64,000 nucleotides of DNA from Codonopsis lanceolata (GCA_013146195.2 CM028377.1:20796796-20860795), one strand, 5' to 3'; positions 23,231 through 35,329 are shown, counted from the stretch's first letter. The notes: a model not told the origin generated them from the letters alone. Numbers and translations are program-made.

Positions 23231-23660
23231 GCTCAAACTCTGCAACAAGGACTCTTCATTTCACTAGCCGTAGCTGTGTTGGAGATGATCTGCGTGGACA
23301 TGGGTGTGGGATCTGTATCAGATCCTTCAAGTTGTAAATGGACGCTCCAACACAGGATTTCAGTCTAGTTTTTAAATTTTTTAGATAATCAGCTATATCA
23401 AACTCTCAACTATTCTTAAACAAACTCCCAAAAGCTTACTATAATTCACCAGTTCCTATATCATATTCATAATTCCATAATTTATTCCTAAAACCTAACA
23501 GATGGAGTATAAAATATAAAGCCATTAGCCATTTCCAAGTACCCGCATCCTATTTTGGATCCTTTAGAACCGAACCCACGCATCCTAAAATTCATGCTTA
23601 ACCTTGATCTGACTTCTAGAAAAGTACCTGCACCCGACACCCACACCCGAGTCTTTGTAA
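23231..23660 (-). repeat. Copy of intron 2 of the PWWP gene
   Basis: Matches 3555-3940, intron 2 of the intact gene, over nearly its whole length (shared gatctgcgtggacat, cagatggagtataaaatat, acccgagtc). It shows that unit D derives from the same locus even though its coding exons are almost gone. Confidence 0.65.
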
Positions 23661-24359
23661 CATAGCTCCATACGCATAAAGAAGATTTCCTAATATATTT
23701 TAGTTTACAACCTACATGATGAAATCAATACATAAACAGAAATTAGAAAATGTTCCTAACTGAAACTGAATTCAGAAAGCAGAAACATGTATGAGAACAT
23801 CATATTTGACCAAAGATGGGAACACAGAGTAAACAGGTGTAGAAAACCAAATATTTGCAACGAAACTGAAACTAAATAGAACAACCGTTAGCATCTGTCA
23901 ACTCAACAGAGAACGCTCTACCTCGGTCCCTAAATGAGTATCACTTTCCGGCTAAATTGACACACAACTTGATTTGCTAGAATAAAAGTTGGCTACCCTT
24001 GATTTGTTTTCTGTGGAAAACATACAGAGATGGTAGAAGAAAATTAAACCACACCCAATCACAGTTATCAACAATGAAGTCCAAAACCTGCCAAATGTTG
24101 TTGTCACTTGTCAGCAATGAAACCAAGGCCTCAATTCGGATCCTTGAGACAAAAACACAGAAATGCCTACACAGAATATTTCCACATTCATATCTGAACT
24201 ATGTTATAAGGTAATTTAAAGGATAAGCCTGGAACAATAGAGTCAAAAACTAATTCATCTAACTTTAAGTAATTATGAAGAAGAATAAAGATAAAAGGTT
24301 CTTATTGTTCCTTATTATTACGGGAACAATACTATGCATAACAAAAAAATAAACTAATA
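23661..24359 (-). other. Intron-like DNA of unit D
   Basis: Non-coding. The part at 23750-24240 repeats the gaaactgaaactaaata-type segments of units B, C and E. ORF 23999-24214 has no domain. Confidence 0.45.
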
Positions 24360-24614
24360 CTCCCTCCGTTTCTAAACAATTGTCCTCCTTTCCTTTTTTG
24401 TCCGTTCCTAAATAATTATCCTCTCTCAAAACATTCTTTTTTAGGAAAACACTTTTACCACTTTACCCTTACTTTTTCTACCTACTTTAACTACGGTCAC
24501 ATACTCAGGACATTAAAGAAAACCACACATTGCACCAATATTTATATTACGGTCTTACTTTTTCTTAAACAGTGTGCCGGGTCAAAGAGAACGATTATTT
24601 GAAAACGGAGACAG
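24360..24614. mobile_element. Stowaway-like MITE
   Basis: Starts CTCCCTCCGTTTC and ends CGGAGACAG with flanking TA. The same family as 9221-9479, here inverted relative to it. Absent from the corresponding part of the other units. Confidence 0.72.
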
Positions 24615-24679
24615 TATAAAAGAGTAATGGTAGGGATCCGAGATATTATCTTAGTTTTCATCCCAATCTAAGTATCAAG

Positions 24680-25135
24680 CATGTGGTTGGCTGATGTCTC
24701 AAACACCACATAAAAGACACATAGATTGGGGATGGAATCTTGGGATACATAAGTTGGGATCTCTAGCATTTCCCAACGCAAATGCTACAAAGCTCGTCAG
24801 CTATGTCCTTTACTGGATGCATAAATTTGACCAAGTTTTCTAGCGTAAAAGGTGGAAAGGGCTGTGTATCCGTCAGAATCGCTTGCATTTCCAATATAAA
24901 TACTACGAAGTTCATCAGCTATGCATGCCATCTACTGAATGAATAAGGATTCGCCCAAGTTTTCTACCGCCAAAGGTGGAAGGGCTGTGTATTCATCGGA
25001 ATCTCTAACATTTCCAATATAAATACTACGAAGTTCATCAGCTATGCATGCCATCTACTGAATGAATAAGGATCACCCAAGTTTTCCAGTGCCAAGGTGA
25101 ACACACTGTATCTGGTAGAAGTTCCCAGAGCAGAA
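24680..25135 (-). repeat. Triplicated exon-like segment, unit D
   Basis: Three tandem copies of a segment of about 115-125 bp, marked by catttccaatataaatacta, atctactgaatgaataagga and ccaagtttt. It corresponds to the single or double segments at 14200-14600 and 17570-17850. None keeps a long open frame. Confidence 0.6.
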
Positions 25136-25158
25136 CATGAAAGCCATTTTCATGAACC

Positions 25159-25222
25159 AGCACTCATTGATTTCACATTATGCAACCCCAAATTACCATG
25201 TCTACCACCATGAACTTTACCA
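25159..25222 (-). pseudogene. Tiny PWWP N-terminal remnant, unit D
   Basis: About 21 codons, almost identical to residues 28-49 of the intact protein (GKVHGGRHGNLGL then NVKSMSAG). The PWWP block itself is gone, replaced downstream by the triplicated segment and upstream by an insertion. It is closer to the intact gene than the matching parts of units C and E are. Confidence 0.7.
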
Positions 25223-25867
25223 CATGTTTGTACTAAGTTCTGTCAGGAGGGGTAAAGGAGTAAATGTAACAGAGTGAAAGATTGGCGTTACACACTAGGG
25301 CTACTAAGAGAGCTGGATAGGGGAAAATGAAGTCGGGCTAGACTCTTAGAAGGAGGACAAAAGAATTGTTGGGAGGGTGAAAAGTAGAAATTCCTTTTCA
25401 ATGACCCAACAACCAACCTATGTACGGGTGGCTGAGAGAAGCATCACGTGACGAGTCACAAGCGGCCTGTACAACGTGGTGGCATCCTCTCATTTGCTGA
25501 ATTGTACCATTCCATTACCTCCCTATTGAACCTACCCCGGCCACACATTACTTCATCGCTGATCCACATGGTAATGCTTCATTCTAACCTCTAATACTGA
25601 ACCCTTTTAGTTGCCCTGAATGCAGAAAGGTTGCGCGGCATGTAGTCGCCTTTTCAGGTAATTCGGCCTTGGTTGTCCTTCCAAGGCCGTGGTAAGACGA
25701 TTGCAGGTTAGTGTGGAGTGAACTTTGCAGATCATATGCCCAGGGAACACAAGTTGCGCGACAAGGTTTTGCGGACCATATGCATGGACGCTTGTCGCAG
25801 AACACGTGGCATAGCCACTTCATTAAAATGACTAGTATGGCGTTCGCACTGTATATCTATTCTACAC
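25223..25867. mobile_element. Unclassified insertion, about 645 bp, first copy
   Basis: The block interrupts unit D between the N-terminal remnant and the leader, and recurs at 33624-34226. It runs from TGTTTGTACTAAG to TATTCTACA, which could be LTR tips, but no clean target duplication is visible (ccaca versus ccatg). ORFs on both strands (25584-25823, 25711-25944, 25732-25974) are mutual shadows. Confidence 0.4.
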
Positions 25868-27054
25868 CATGCATAATAACGAAAAGTAAAGTTACTTACC
25901 CTTTCCAATTTATGTTGTTTGCATTTAAAATCAATAGTAAATAACAGTTGCAAAGCATTTCCGAATTTTCCCATTACAAAATTAAAGAAAACAAAAGCAT
26001 TTTTAAAAAACTAAAGCCTATATCTTGCTCTTTTACAAGCAATTAATGTGATAATATCTACGGAGAAAGTAACTAAGAACAATTCTAAAACTATAATACC
26101 AGTTTATTAATGGTATAAATTCAAAGTCTGAACTAGCAAAAATGAATTAACAAAAAGGGGAGTTAGAATTGAGAGCTGATACCTCTTTCACCTGTAGCAA
26201 CATTTACAGATTCTTGAAGCATTCTTGGGGCTTAAATCCAAAAGGCTCATGTAAAATATATGGAACCCATTATGTGACTAACTTCATATACCAAAACCAA
26301 GGCTTCCATTTCGACCTCCTTAGTTTAAATAACAAATGTACAACGAATTCATATTGTTGCATGCTGATAAATTCATACCATCACATATAAAATACTATAG
26401 GTATCATAATAAGTAAAGCTATTTTTTGCCTATCATTTCCACACTATTTTGTGAAATCATAAGTAAAAACGAATCACAAAGGATTTAAGAAATTTCCCAT
26501 TTCAAAACAATCGAACAATAAATCATATCCAACAACTCCTGTTTCATGGCTTGTACAAACAGTTAATGTGACAACATGTATAATGATAAGCACAAACAAC
26601 TCTAATTAGACACAATTACCAACTCAATAATGGTTAATTTAATAAATTTTCAAATTGAGAACTACTAAGAATGATTAAAATGCAAGAAATAGGGGTGTCA
26701 GTAAATTAAATAATGACAGTGTTGGAACTTGGAACGTTGAGTTCGTACCTCTATAATTGGAATTGTTGAGGTATTTTTCTTGCATAGACCTCTGTGGTTG
26801 TGTGTGACTGTGTGTGTGAGAGAGAGACTGTCTAAATTAAAAGGGTCAGCTGGCTTGATTTTCACAGCTCAAATGTTATTTCTACCGGTGCGACGTTTTC
26901 AAATTCAAATTACTATGTCTTTCTAAGATATTGTCCACTGCGAGAATTGAACACCAGCGTCCAACCACGTTGGGAGAGGATGCAAGACGTATCCCTCCAA
27001 TGCTCATTGCAATATTGAGATTTCTATAGGTCCTAAAAATTTATATCATATGAA
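25868..27054 (-). other. Leader modules of unit D
   Basis: Two successive modules each have the ttgtttgcatttaaaatc or similar block and end in a donor (26181-26182 and 26747-26748, both agag|gta on the minus strand). Repeated in unit F at 34227-35160. No coding region. Confidence 0.5.
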
Positions 27055-27496
27055 ATATCTCACTAAATAAATCGCTCTACGCATGAACTCGATTGTAGTG
27101 AAGTCATATAGCTCTTACCCCACATAGGAACAAAAACACAAAGAGCGAACAAAACCCTCCCTATCAAGTTTTTAACATATCTCGTGATTCGAACCAAAAA
27201 CCTGTAGTTAAGTAAAACAACCCTACGTCAGCAGATTTACGCACTTGAGAATATAAACTAGACTGAGAATTATAATCTCTCGAGCCAGTGCCGTAAAAGG
27301 TGGTAAAATTCTCTTTACCAAATTTTAACTCAGTTCCATTATTATTACTCGAACCCAATAACATGTACATTAAAGTCGATTATGTACTTGTACTACTAAA
27401 AATAACCTAAAAGTAAACTTTTTTTTATTTTAGTGAAAAACTAAAAATGGATAATTCATTTCGAGATATAGGGAGTACCTTGCTTAAAATAAATTA
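27055..27496. repeat. Segment repeated at 36853-37107 and 42605-42799
   Basis: Non-coding sequence (shared gcacttgagaatataaacta, ttattattactcgaaccc). In the second copy it is split by the inverted TRIM complex, giving an exact empty-site comparison near 27295. Confidence 0.7.
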
Positions 27497-27901
27497 GGGA
27501 AAATTATCCAAATAACAATCGTGATTTCACCAATCACATTACAATATCTCAAAAATGATCAATATACTCAATAATTGGGTGCGATGTGGTCCTTACCGTC
27601 AACGTCTCATTCAATTTTGCAACGCACCTATTGAAGTGGATTAACAAAGGGACTGTACGAAAGGTATTTTTGTATTTCAATTGCACCCTTTCTTCCCCAA
27701 ACATTTTTCTTTCAATTCCACATTTCTGGGTGCAATTGAAAGATGTCAACAGATTTGTTACAAAATTAAATGGGGGCATTGACGGCAAGAACCACATCAC
27801 ACCCAATTACTGAGTACATTGATCACATATGAGATATTGTAATGTGGTTGGTCAGATTGGTTACCTACGAATAATACGATGATTATTTGGATAATTTTTC
27901 C
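27497..27901. mobile_element. MULE-type MITE, 405 bp
   Basis: Long terminal inverted repeats start GGGAAAATTATCCAAATAA on the left and end in the complement of GGAAAAATTATCCAAATAA on the right, continuing inward for over 90 bp with mismatches. Flanking 9-mers AATAAATTA and AATAAATTG match at 8 of 9. Length and 9-bp duplication fit Mutator-like elements. The two ORFs (27549-27806 and 27586-27813) are the two strands of the hairpin. Confidence 0.78.
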
Positions 27902-28677
27902 AATAAATTGTAGTTTTTCTTCTTTTTCAACCGATTTTTGGGATCTGAATATTTGCACCAATTATAATTTTATTATTAGTTTTTAGTCCCTATAATAGCT
28001 AAAGCTAAATTTACTTACTCTTTTCACTCTATATTTGTTTGCATTTAAAATCAAATGGAGTAAATAAGAGTTGCAAAGTTAAAGAAAACCAAAAGAATTT
28101 CATAACAATAAGAGATTCAAAACCATCCAAGTATAATCAATACATTGATAGCAATCAGCAAGTGTCCACAGCCACAGGGAAATGAGTTTAAAAGACAGAA
28201 ACAAGTACGAGAATGGCATAGATATCAACTGTAGAAAACAAAGCATATTCGATGAAACTGAAACTAAATAGGACAATTCAACAAAGATAGCACTACCTCA
28301 TCCCGAATAACTATCACTTTCTGCCTTATTTGATACCTAAAACATATTCAATGATCACAGTTCACACCAAACCATCTATGAAACCATAGTCATCTGCAAC
28401 GAAACCAACACACCATTTAAGATACCTTCACCCAAAATTCTTGTTGCTTGACACATAGATTGGGATGAAAAATTGGGATACAAAAGTTGGGATCTCTCTA
28501 GCATTTTCCCATATAAATACTACACACTCCATTAGCATTTTGTGCTAGCATTGTCTAAAAACTCTTGTTGCTTGACACATAGATTGGGATGAAAATTGGG
28601 ATACAAAAATTGGCATCTCTAGCATTTTTCTATATAAACACTGCATAAGGTTTCGCCAAGTTCGCTAGCTTGAATTC
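27902..28677 (-). other. End of first duplication unit and 3' part of unit E
   Basis: 27919-27985 matches 48416-48475. From about 28005 there is a truncated leader module, then from 28120 intron-like DNA homologous to 17000-17820. Non-coding. Confidence 0.5.
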
Positions 28678-28975
28678 ATTCTGCTTCCTCTTTTTTTTTT
28701 TTTTTATACTTCGGGTTCTCATGAATTATTGGTGCATTGTGCAAAGGCCTTTTTCATTACATCATTAGAGAAAGGCATAATTGGTCAGCTAATATCATAA
28801 GAGATCTTCTTTTCTATCGACATCGAAAGCTTCACTTTCTACGTCTGCGGGCCTGTGGGTTTTAGTCAATAAATAGGAATTCTTTATAGAACGAAGGAAG
28901 GAAGCCTTTCATTATGGGCTAGGAAAGAGAGAAAGGGAAGGAAAATAAGGGCCCAAATCCGTCACATAATAGGGC
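28678..28975. other. About 300-bp filler insertion, possibly organellar
   Basis: Unit C has a 38-bp stretch (17813-17850) here; unit E instead has about 300 bp of unrelated DNA with no terminal repeats or target duplication. Its purine-rich style (ggaaggaagcctttc, gcgggcctgtgggttt) reminds me of plant mitochondrial DNA, which is only an impression. Confidence 0.4.
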
Positions 28976-29120
28976 CTTTAGCAATTCTCTGAGGGCCTGA
29001 GCAAAAAGGGAAGTTTCTTATAAGATGAACGAGAACTATGAAGGTAGACAATTAGAAACTATGGAATCTCAAAGGCTTCTTGGAGAATAGAAAACGGGAA
29101 ACTAGAAAACAGGCACATAC

Positions 29121-29302
29121 CTTTGCTAACACTGCAGCCAAGATTGTTATGTTCTTTTAATGGATCAGCAATGTTGACATACTTTTTGCGGAAATGGTTT
29201 TGAATTAATGTCAACATCTTTTGAAGGAGCTGAGAACATGTCCGAGCAATATTGTAGAAAATCATTTCTCAGCAGTATATCCACCAGTTTGCGGTGTCTC
29301 AA
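29121..29302 (-). pseudogene. Exon 2 remnant, PWWP unit E
   Basis: 182 nt, homologous to 17984-18172 but with a 5-bp deletion near 29280 that breaks the frame. The preceding intron is only 57 nt (29303-29359) and has lost its pyrimidine tract. The donor AAAG|gtatgt is kept. Confidence 0.55.
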
Positions 29303-29359
29303 CTACAAGAAAAGGCAAGTTTCAATACAAGTACCGGAAGATGCTTAATTGCTACTCAC

Positions 29360-30275
29360 CCACAATATCTGACAAAGTTGATGTACAAATGGGACCTTTT
29401 TAGAATCACCGTCTCTATGTGTATTAATTGGCCTTAATCCCAATTGCTGCACGAAAGATAGTATTTCTGCGGGAAACTCCTCCCGAGACCATTCAACTTG
29501 GTCCGTAGAATAGATAGCTCCCTCCTCATAGCCACTGAGGTCTACTTGTAGCAAGCCCGCGGCACATGCTTGCCTATAGTTGGAAGGGTCCCAACATCGA
29601 CAACCCAATTTAGGGGCTGCTCTCTTGTTTATCTCGTATATGGCTTCTTGAACAGCCATCTGAAAAGCCTGAGTTTGATTTTTTGACTTCTCATGATAGT
29701 GAGGTTCGAACAGGAGGAGCTCCGTGGAGACCAACCAACCGTAAATGCTATCGCCAAAAAATGCTACAAACAAGAATACTTCAATTTTTGTTTGCTTCAT
29801 TGAAGATGATGCAGTGGCCTCATCAATTATCCACCCGGGCCACCACGGATGGGACTTAACCTTTTCCCAAACATGATCCCCCACTTCAAATCCAATTTTC
29901 ATCGTTTCCGATCTCCTTCCCCTCAATGCACCTAGCACTTCAATCACTGCATCTTAGTCTGACCAGTGACCTATCCCGTGAATAACGCCTTGCTATCTTG
30001 CCTCACCCTCCGATCACCCTCTCTACACAATAAGGAATATCGACTTATCATGCTGTTACCACTACCAAAGATGTCAATTTAAAGCCTTGAGACCCCCCCC
30101 CCACCTAACTTTCCAGCTCACCTCAATTGATTACGGTAATCTTACCTTCCTTTTTCTCGAACCTTCTAGAATTAACTCCAACAGAAACCTTGGATTTTCC
30201 TCACCCAATACTCATTGATTTTACATTATACATCCCCAAATTACCATGCCTACCACCATAATCTTTACCATTCAT
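29360..30275 (-). pseudogene. PWWP exon pseudogene, unit E
   Basis: The PWWP half is open for 200 codons (29947-29345) with HPWWPGWII, FVAFFGD, YGWL and a C-terminal block ending HQLCQILW at the intact GG|gtgagt donor. The N-terminal half (30275-29950) starts MNGKDYGG but has stops and frameshifts, including one near the C-run at 30092-30101. A protein could only start at an internal Met just before the PWWP domain. It is the best-preserved of the degraded copies. Confidence 0.78.
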
Positions 30276-30483
30276 AATAACTTAAGCTATATTTACTTAC
30301 CCATTCCAATCTACTTTTGTTTGCATTTAAAATCAGAAGGGGAGTAAATAAAAGTTGCAAAGCATTTCGAACTTTCTACAATATTAAAGAAAACCAAAGC
30401 ATATCCAAAATGATAACACAAGCAATTAATGTTGATTATATCAACATAGAAAAGCAACTAAGAACAATTTCGACAATCTAATA

Positions 30484-30780
30484 CTCCCTCCGTCCCGGAT
30501 AAATGTTCCTACTTTTTATTTTGGGATGTCCCAACTAATGTTCCTAAAGACTTTTGGTGTACAAATTTTCTATCATTCTTCCTAATATTTCTCATTCATT
30601 TAGTACTATTATTATTGCACATCATAGAGAAAGAGTGAGTATAACGGGTACATAATTAACGAGAGAGAGTGTGTGTGTAATGGGTATTATTGTCATAACA
30701 TATTTTACAACTCATCATTAATTACATTTCTTAATCCTTGTGTTTTGTCTACTAGGAACATTTATCCGGGACGGAGGGAG
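30484..30780. mobile_element. Stowaway MITE, 297 bp, with empty site in unit C
   Basis: Nearly 28 bp of matching inverted termini (CTCCCTCCGTCCCGGATAAA and its complement). It is preceded by TA and followed by TC where unit C has TA at 19413-19414, so the site is seen without the element. The insertion is younger than the segmental duplication. Confidence 0.88.
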
Positions 30781-30806
30781 TCCCAACTATAATAACATAA
30801 ATAATA

Positions 30807-31058
30807 CTCCCGTTGTTCCTAAATAATCGTCTTGTTTGATGGAGCACAAAGATTAAGAAAAATGAATTGACTCTACTATAAATATTGGAATAATATCTAG
30901 TTTCCTATAAAGCCCTTGCCCCTTGTGCATGTGGCCATAATTAATGTAAGGGTAAAGTGATAAAACTATTTTCCTATAAAGGAAAGTTTAGAAACAAGAC
31001 AATTATTTTGGAACGGACAAAAAAGAAAAGCAAAATTATTATTTAGGAATGGAGGGAG
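30807..31058. mobile_element. Stowaway-like MITE shared with unit C
   Basis: Same insertion as 19439-19683, with TA on both sides. Confidence 0.8.
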
Positions 31059-31472
31059 TAACAATTTCTAAGTTTGAACTAGCAAAAATGAATATATAGG
31101 AAGGAAAAAATAAAAAAGAGGATGTCAGTTGAACAGTGAGTTCAAACTTCTGGGTGGTGTTTATACAGAATCCACTATGTAACTAACTTCCTAAGACATA
31201 AATTTCACCATAAAACTTCCGATTCGACCCAAGTGAATCTATACAAATCCTAGTTTTTACAGAAAATTCATTGTAATGCATACTCATCAATTCATAACAT
31301 CACAAAAAATAATATAGATATTATAGTAATTCAGGCTTGATTTGCTTGTCATTTCCTTTTTCTTTATTTCTTTTTTCTTTTTTCTTTTTTGGTTTCCCAA
31401 GACTAATCCCTCAAGTCAGTTAGACGACAAGGGTGGTAAAGCTCTCCCAACCAATTTTAATATAGCTACATT

Positions 31473-31660
31473 AAGTGGCAGATCCTGAAAAATATTTCAA
31501 TGGGGTCACAAATTTTAAGCATTACATTAAAAAAATTGGAAATCACAATTTGAGCAGTCCCTACCCAAAAACAACGTCATTTTTGTAAGACTAATTTTCT
31601 TTCTTTTTTATTTGAGCGGGGTACCTTTCCCCCTCACCCTAAAGGTTGGATCCGCCGGTG
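31473..31660. mobile_element. hAT MITE shared with unit C
   Basis: Same insertion as 20059-20245. The 8-bp duplication GCTACATT is intact at 31465-31472 and 31661-31668. Confidence 0.8.
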
Positions 31661-32289
31661 GCTACATTCCCATGGCTTGAACCCGGGACCTATGATTAAG
31701 CGAGAGATCTCCCTTCCAGCTGACTTACGCACTTCGGTGGTCTATCAGTTCCTACTTTGTGGAATCATAAATAAAACCAATTCGAAAGCACGTACAAAAT
31801 TTCCCATTACAAAATTAAAGAACAATAAATCATTTCCAACTACTCTTATTCATGGTTTTGGCAAAAAATTAATGTGATAATATCTGCAAAGAAAATCACT
31901 AACAAATCTACTTAAAGTCTTAAACTCTAATACAAACTTATTAATGGCATGAATTGAATTATTTCAAAATTTGAACAAGCAAACATGAATGAAGAGCAAC
32001 AAGATCAATAGATCAGAGAGCCTATACCTCTGCACCGAGTATTTTCAAGCTTGTTGAGGTATTGTTCATGCTTAGAACCTAAAGGGTTTATGCAGTATAT
32101 ATGGATGCGTATGTGTGTTTTCTCGGTGTATATGTGTGGGAGAGAGAGAGAGAGAAACCATAAGATACTACTGGGGTGATAAAGGCACGGAACCCATACA
32201 TAACATTGCAGACTTCTGACAGCGTCAAGGGAGGACAACCTGCAGGGATGGACATGTATCACTTTACTAGAACATTACAGCTTATCTTT

Positions 32290-32639
32290 TCCAAATATTA
32301 TGCATATTTTGTAGTGAAGATGACAAGTAGAAATACTATCAAACTAAATCATCTTGGGGGTCCAACTCATCTTTGCTTTATGTGAAGCCTTAGGAGGCGG
32401 AGTTGGTCTCCTCAAACACTCCATGTCATCAAAGTCCAAATAATTTCACCAAAGCCTAATACTCTATTGGCTCAAGGCAACAATTCATAGAAATAAAGAA
32501 GATAAACAAGAATGTAAACCAAGCTCCTAAAATCTAACAATTGTTAAATTGATTGAAACACACTTATAACCTATAATAATACACCAAGTATAGCAACATT
32601 CTTCTCCTTAAGAGAAAGAAAAGAAGGGATGAAGATAGG
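32290..32639. other. 3' flank of PWWP unit F
   Basis: Non-coding, homologous to 20890-21217. ATAGG at 32635-32639 is the drifted left target-site copy for the next element. Confidence 0.45.
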
Positions 32640-33583
32640 TGTAGTAGGGGTTGTGCCATGTCACTCTAGGTAATTGCCACGTAATTACCTAGTTTTCCCC
32701 GAACTAAGACCTATCATACGAGAACAAACTAGGCTCCGGAAGATAGCCTAAAGAGGGGACGAGGTTGACTGCTTTTAGCCTAAGGGTAATGATGCCCAGA
32801 CCTCTCCGGCCATACCCCGGCTCTATTAATGGTCTCCACGAGCAAACTGGTCGAAGGTCAAAATGCTCCGTCATGATGACATCTTACCTGACCCTATAAG
32901 AATCGAGTTGGCCCTAGAGCCCCAATCTCCGAGCATTAGGGTTTCGAGGAACTAATTTTACGCTTGAGGTAAGGGGCAACAACTTACCGGTACCACTTAC
33001 ATCCCTCAGGGATTGGCTTAGGCACTACCGGCCTACCGGGCAATCTACTCTAAGCGCAATGGCAACCCACGGGTTCTGAACCCTCAAAAGAGGTCGAGTC
33101 GGTTTTCGGGAACCTCGCGGTTATTGGTTTGGTGGCTAAACTCAAGAGAATGTCTCACTCATTGTACGCATGCGATACCACGCGCATGCGATGCGTGTAA
33201 CCAGATCACTAAGAGGGAAAGAGCTGATTGTGGTCCCCACTTATGGGGCACTTGTCCTCTGATCATTACATGGTCAATATGACGATGACACCTAACAGGA
33301 AATATCTAAATATTCCTTGTGTCTTCCCACATTCATTATAAATAGAGGTCAAAACCTCATTTCCATGGTTCAAAAATCACCGATAGAAAATCACTTGATT
33401 GATAACCTGATGAGTACTAGAGAGAGAACTCCTTGTCATAAGCCTTTGCCCTCTTTCTCTTCGCCTAATTAGTCTTGACTTCCACCCTGATCCTTTACTC
33501 TTTGAGGTTCTTTGATAGCAATGTGTCATGCCTAACACTTTTCCTAGCACACATCACACCCTTCGGGACAATGACATTCTACA
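32640..33583 (+). mobile_element. Solo LTR, second copy
   Basis: Begins TGTAGTAGGGG and ends CATTCTACA, followed by TTAGG at 33584-33588. Same insertion as 21218-22409, copied by the segmental duplication. It keeps a TATA-like cattataaatagagg near 33336, which gives plus orientation. Confidence 0.7.
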
Positions 33584-33623
33584 TTAGGGTTTCCTCAAAT
33601 AGAAGATTATCAAACTCAATAAC

Positions 33624-34226
33624 CTAGGGCTACTAAGAGAGCTGGAAAGGGGAGAATGAAGGCGGGCTAGACTCTTAGAGGGAGGACAGAAGAATTGTGG
33701 GGAGGGTGAAAAGTAGAAATTCCTTTTCAATGACCCAACAACCAACCTATGTACGGGTGGCTGAGAGAAGCCTCACGTGACACCTGTACAACGTGGTGGC
33801 ATTCTCTCATTTGCTGAATTGTACGATTGCGCGAACGAGGGTCATGTGTCCCTATTGGGGGGGGGGGGACCATTCCATTATCTCCCTATTGAACCTACCC
33901 CGGCCATGCATTACTTGATTGTTTATCCACGTGGTAATGCTTCATTCTAACCTCTAATACTGAACCCTTCTAGTTGCCCTGAACGCGGAAAGGTTACGCG
34001 GCATGTAGTTTCCTTTTCAGGGAATTCGGCCTTGGTTGTCCTTCCAAGGCCGCGGTAAGACGATTGCAAGTTTGTGTGGAGTGAACTTTGCAGATCATAT
34101 GCCCACGGAACACAAGTTGCGCGACAAGGTTTTGTGGACCATATGCATGGATGCTTGTTGCAGAACATGTGGCGTAGCCACTTTATTAAAATGACAAGTA
34201 TGGGTTTGCCCTGCATATCTATTCTA
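33624..34226. mobile_element. Unclassified insertion, second copy
   Basis: Homologous to 25307-25867. It joins directly to sequence that in the first unit lies 2.9 kb away (22445), so DNA equivalent to 22446-25306 has been deleted. A G-run lies at 33858-33868. ORF 33947-34444 runs from here into the leader and is not credible. Confidence 0.45.
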
Positions 34227-35329
34227 CTCCATGCATAATAACGAAAAGTAAAGTTACTTGCCCTTTCCAATTTATGTTGTTTGCATTTTAAATCAATAGT
34301 AAATAACAGTTGCAAAGCATTTCCGAACTTTCCCATTACAAAACTAAAGAAAACATAAGCATTTTTTAAAAAATAAAGCCTATATCTTGCTCTTTTACAA
34401 GCAATTAATGTGATAACATCTACGGAGAAAGTAAATAAGAACAATTCTAAAACTATAATACCAGTTTATTAATGGTAAAAATTTAAGTCTGAACTAGAAA
34501 AAATGAACTAACAAAAAGGGGGGTTAGAATTGAGAGCTCATACCTCTTTCACATGTAGTAACATTTTCAGATTCTTGAAGCATTCTTTGGGCTTAAATCC
34601 AAAAGTCTCATGTAAAATATATGGAACGCATTATGTGACTAACTTCATATAGCAAATGTACAGAATTCATATTGTTGCATGCTGATAAATTCATACCATC
34701 ACATATAAAATACTATAGGTATCATAATAAGTAAAGCTAATTTTTGCCTATCATTTCCACACTATTTTGTGAAATCATAAATAAATTCCAATGACAAAGG
34801 ATTTAAGAAATTTCCCATTTCAAAACTATCGAACAATAAATCATATCCAACAACAACTCCTGTTTCAGGGTTTGTACAAACAGTTAATGTGATAACATCT
34901 ATAATGATAAGCACCACAACTCTAATTAGACACAACTACCAACTCAATAATGGTTAAATTTAATAAATGTCAAAATGGGAACTACTAAGAATTATTAAAA
35001 GGCAAGAAAAAGGGGTGTCAGTAAATAAAATAATGACAGGGTTGGAACTGGGAACGTTTGAGTTCGTACCTCTGTAATTGGTATTGTTGAGGTATTTTTC
35101 TTACATAAACCCCTGTGTGTGTGTGTGTGTGTGTGTGTGAGTGTGAGAGAGAGGGAGGGAGAGATTAAAAGAGTCAGCTGACTTGATTTTCACAGCTCGA
35201 ATGTTATTTCGATCGGTGAGACGTTTTGAAATTACTACTTTTGAAATTACTACGTCTTTCTACGATATTGTTTACTGCGAGTATTGAGCACCAGCGTCCA
35301 ACCAAGTTGGGATGCAAGTCTTTGACGTC
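34227..35329 (-). other. Leader modules of unit F
   Basis: Counterpart of 25868-26990, with donors at 34542-34543 and 35068-35069 and a GT/GA microsatellite at about 35113-35162. No PWWP coding sequence follows in this unit. Confidence 0.5.

Larger units (their letters stand above)
30276..32289 (-). other. 5' leader region of unit E
   Basis: Counterpart of 19205-20900. Leader modules are at 30290-30480 and 31760-32000, donor at 32026-32027, then ataaaccctttaggtt-type leader sequence and a GA tract. It contains three MITEs listed separately. No coding region. Confidence 0.55.

Noticed and set aside
27549..27813. ORFs of 85 and 75 codons on opposite strands
   Set aside because: They are the two strands of the inverted repeats of the MULE-MITE at 27497-27901.
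33947..34444. 165-codon ORF
   Set aside because: It crosses the edge between an unclassified insertion and a leader module, and its homologue at 25584-25974 is broken.
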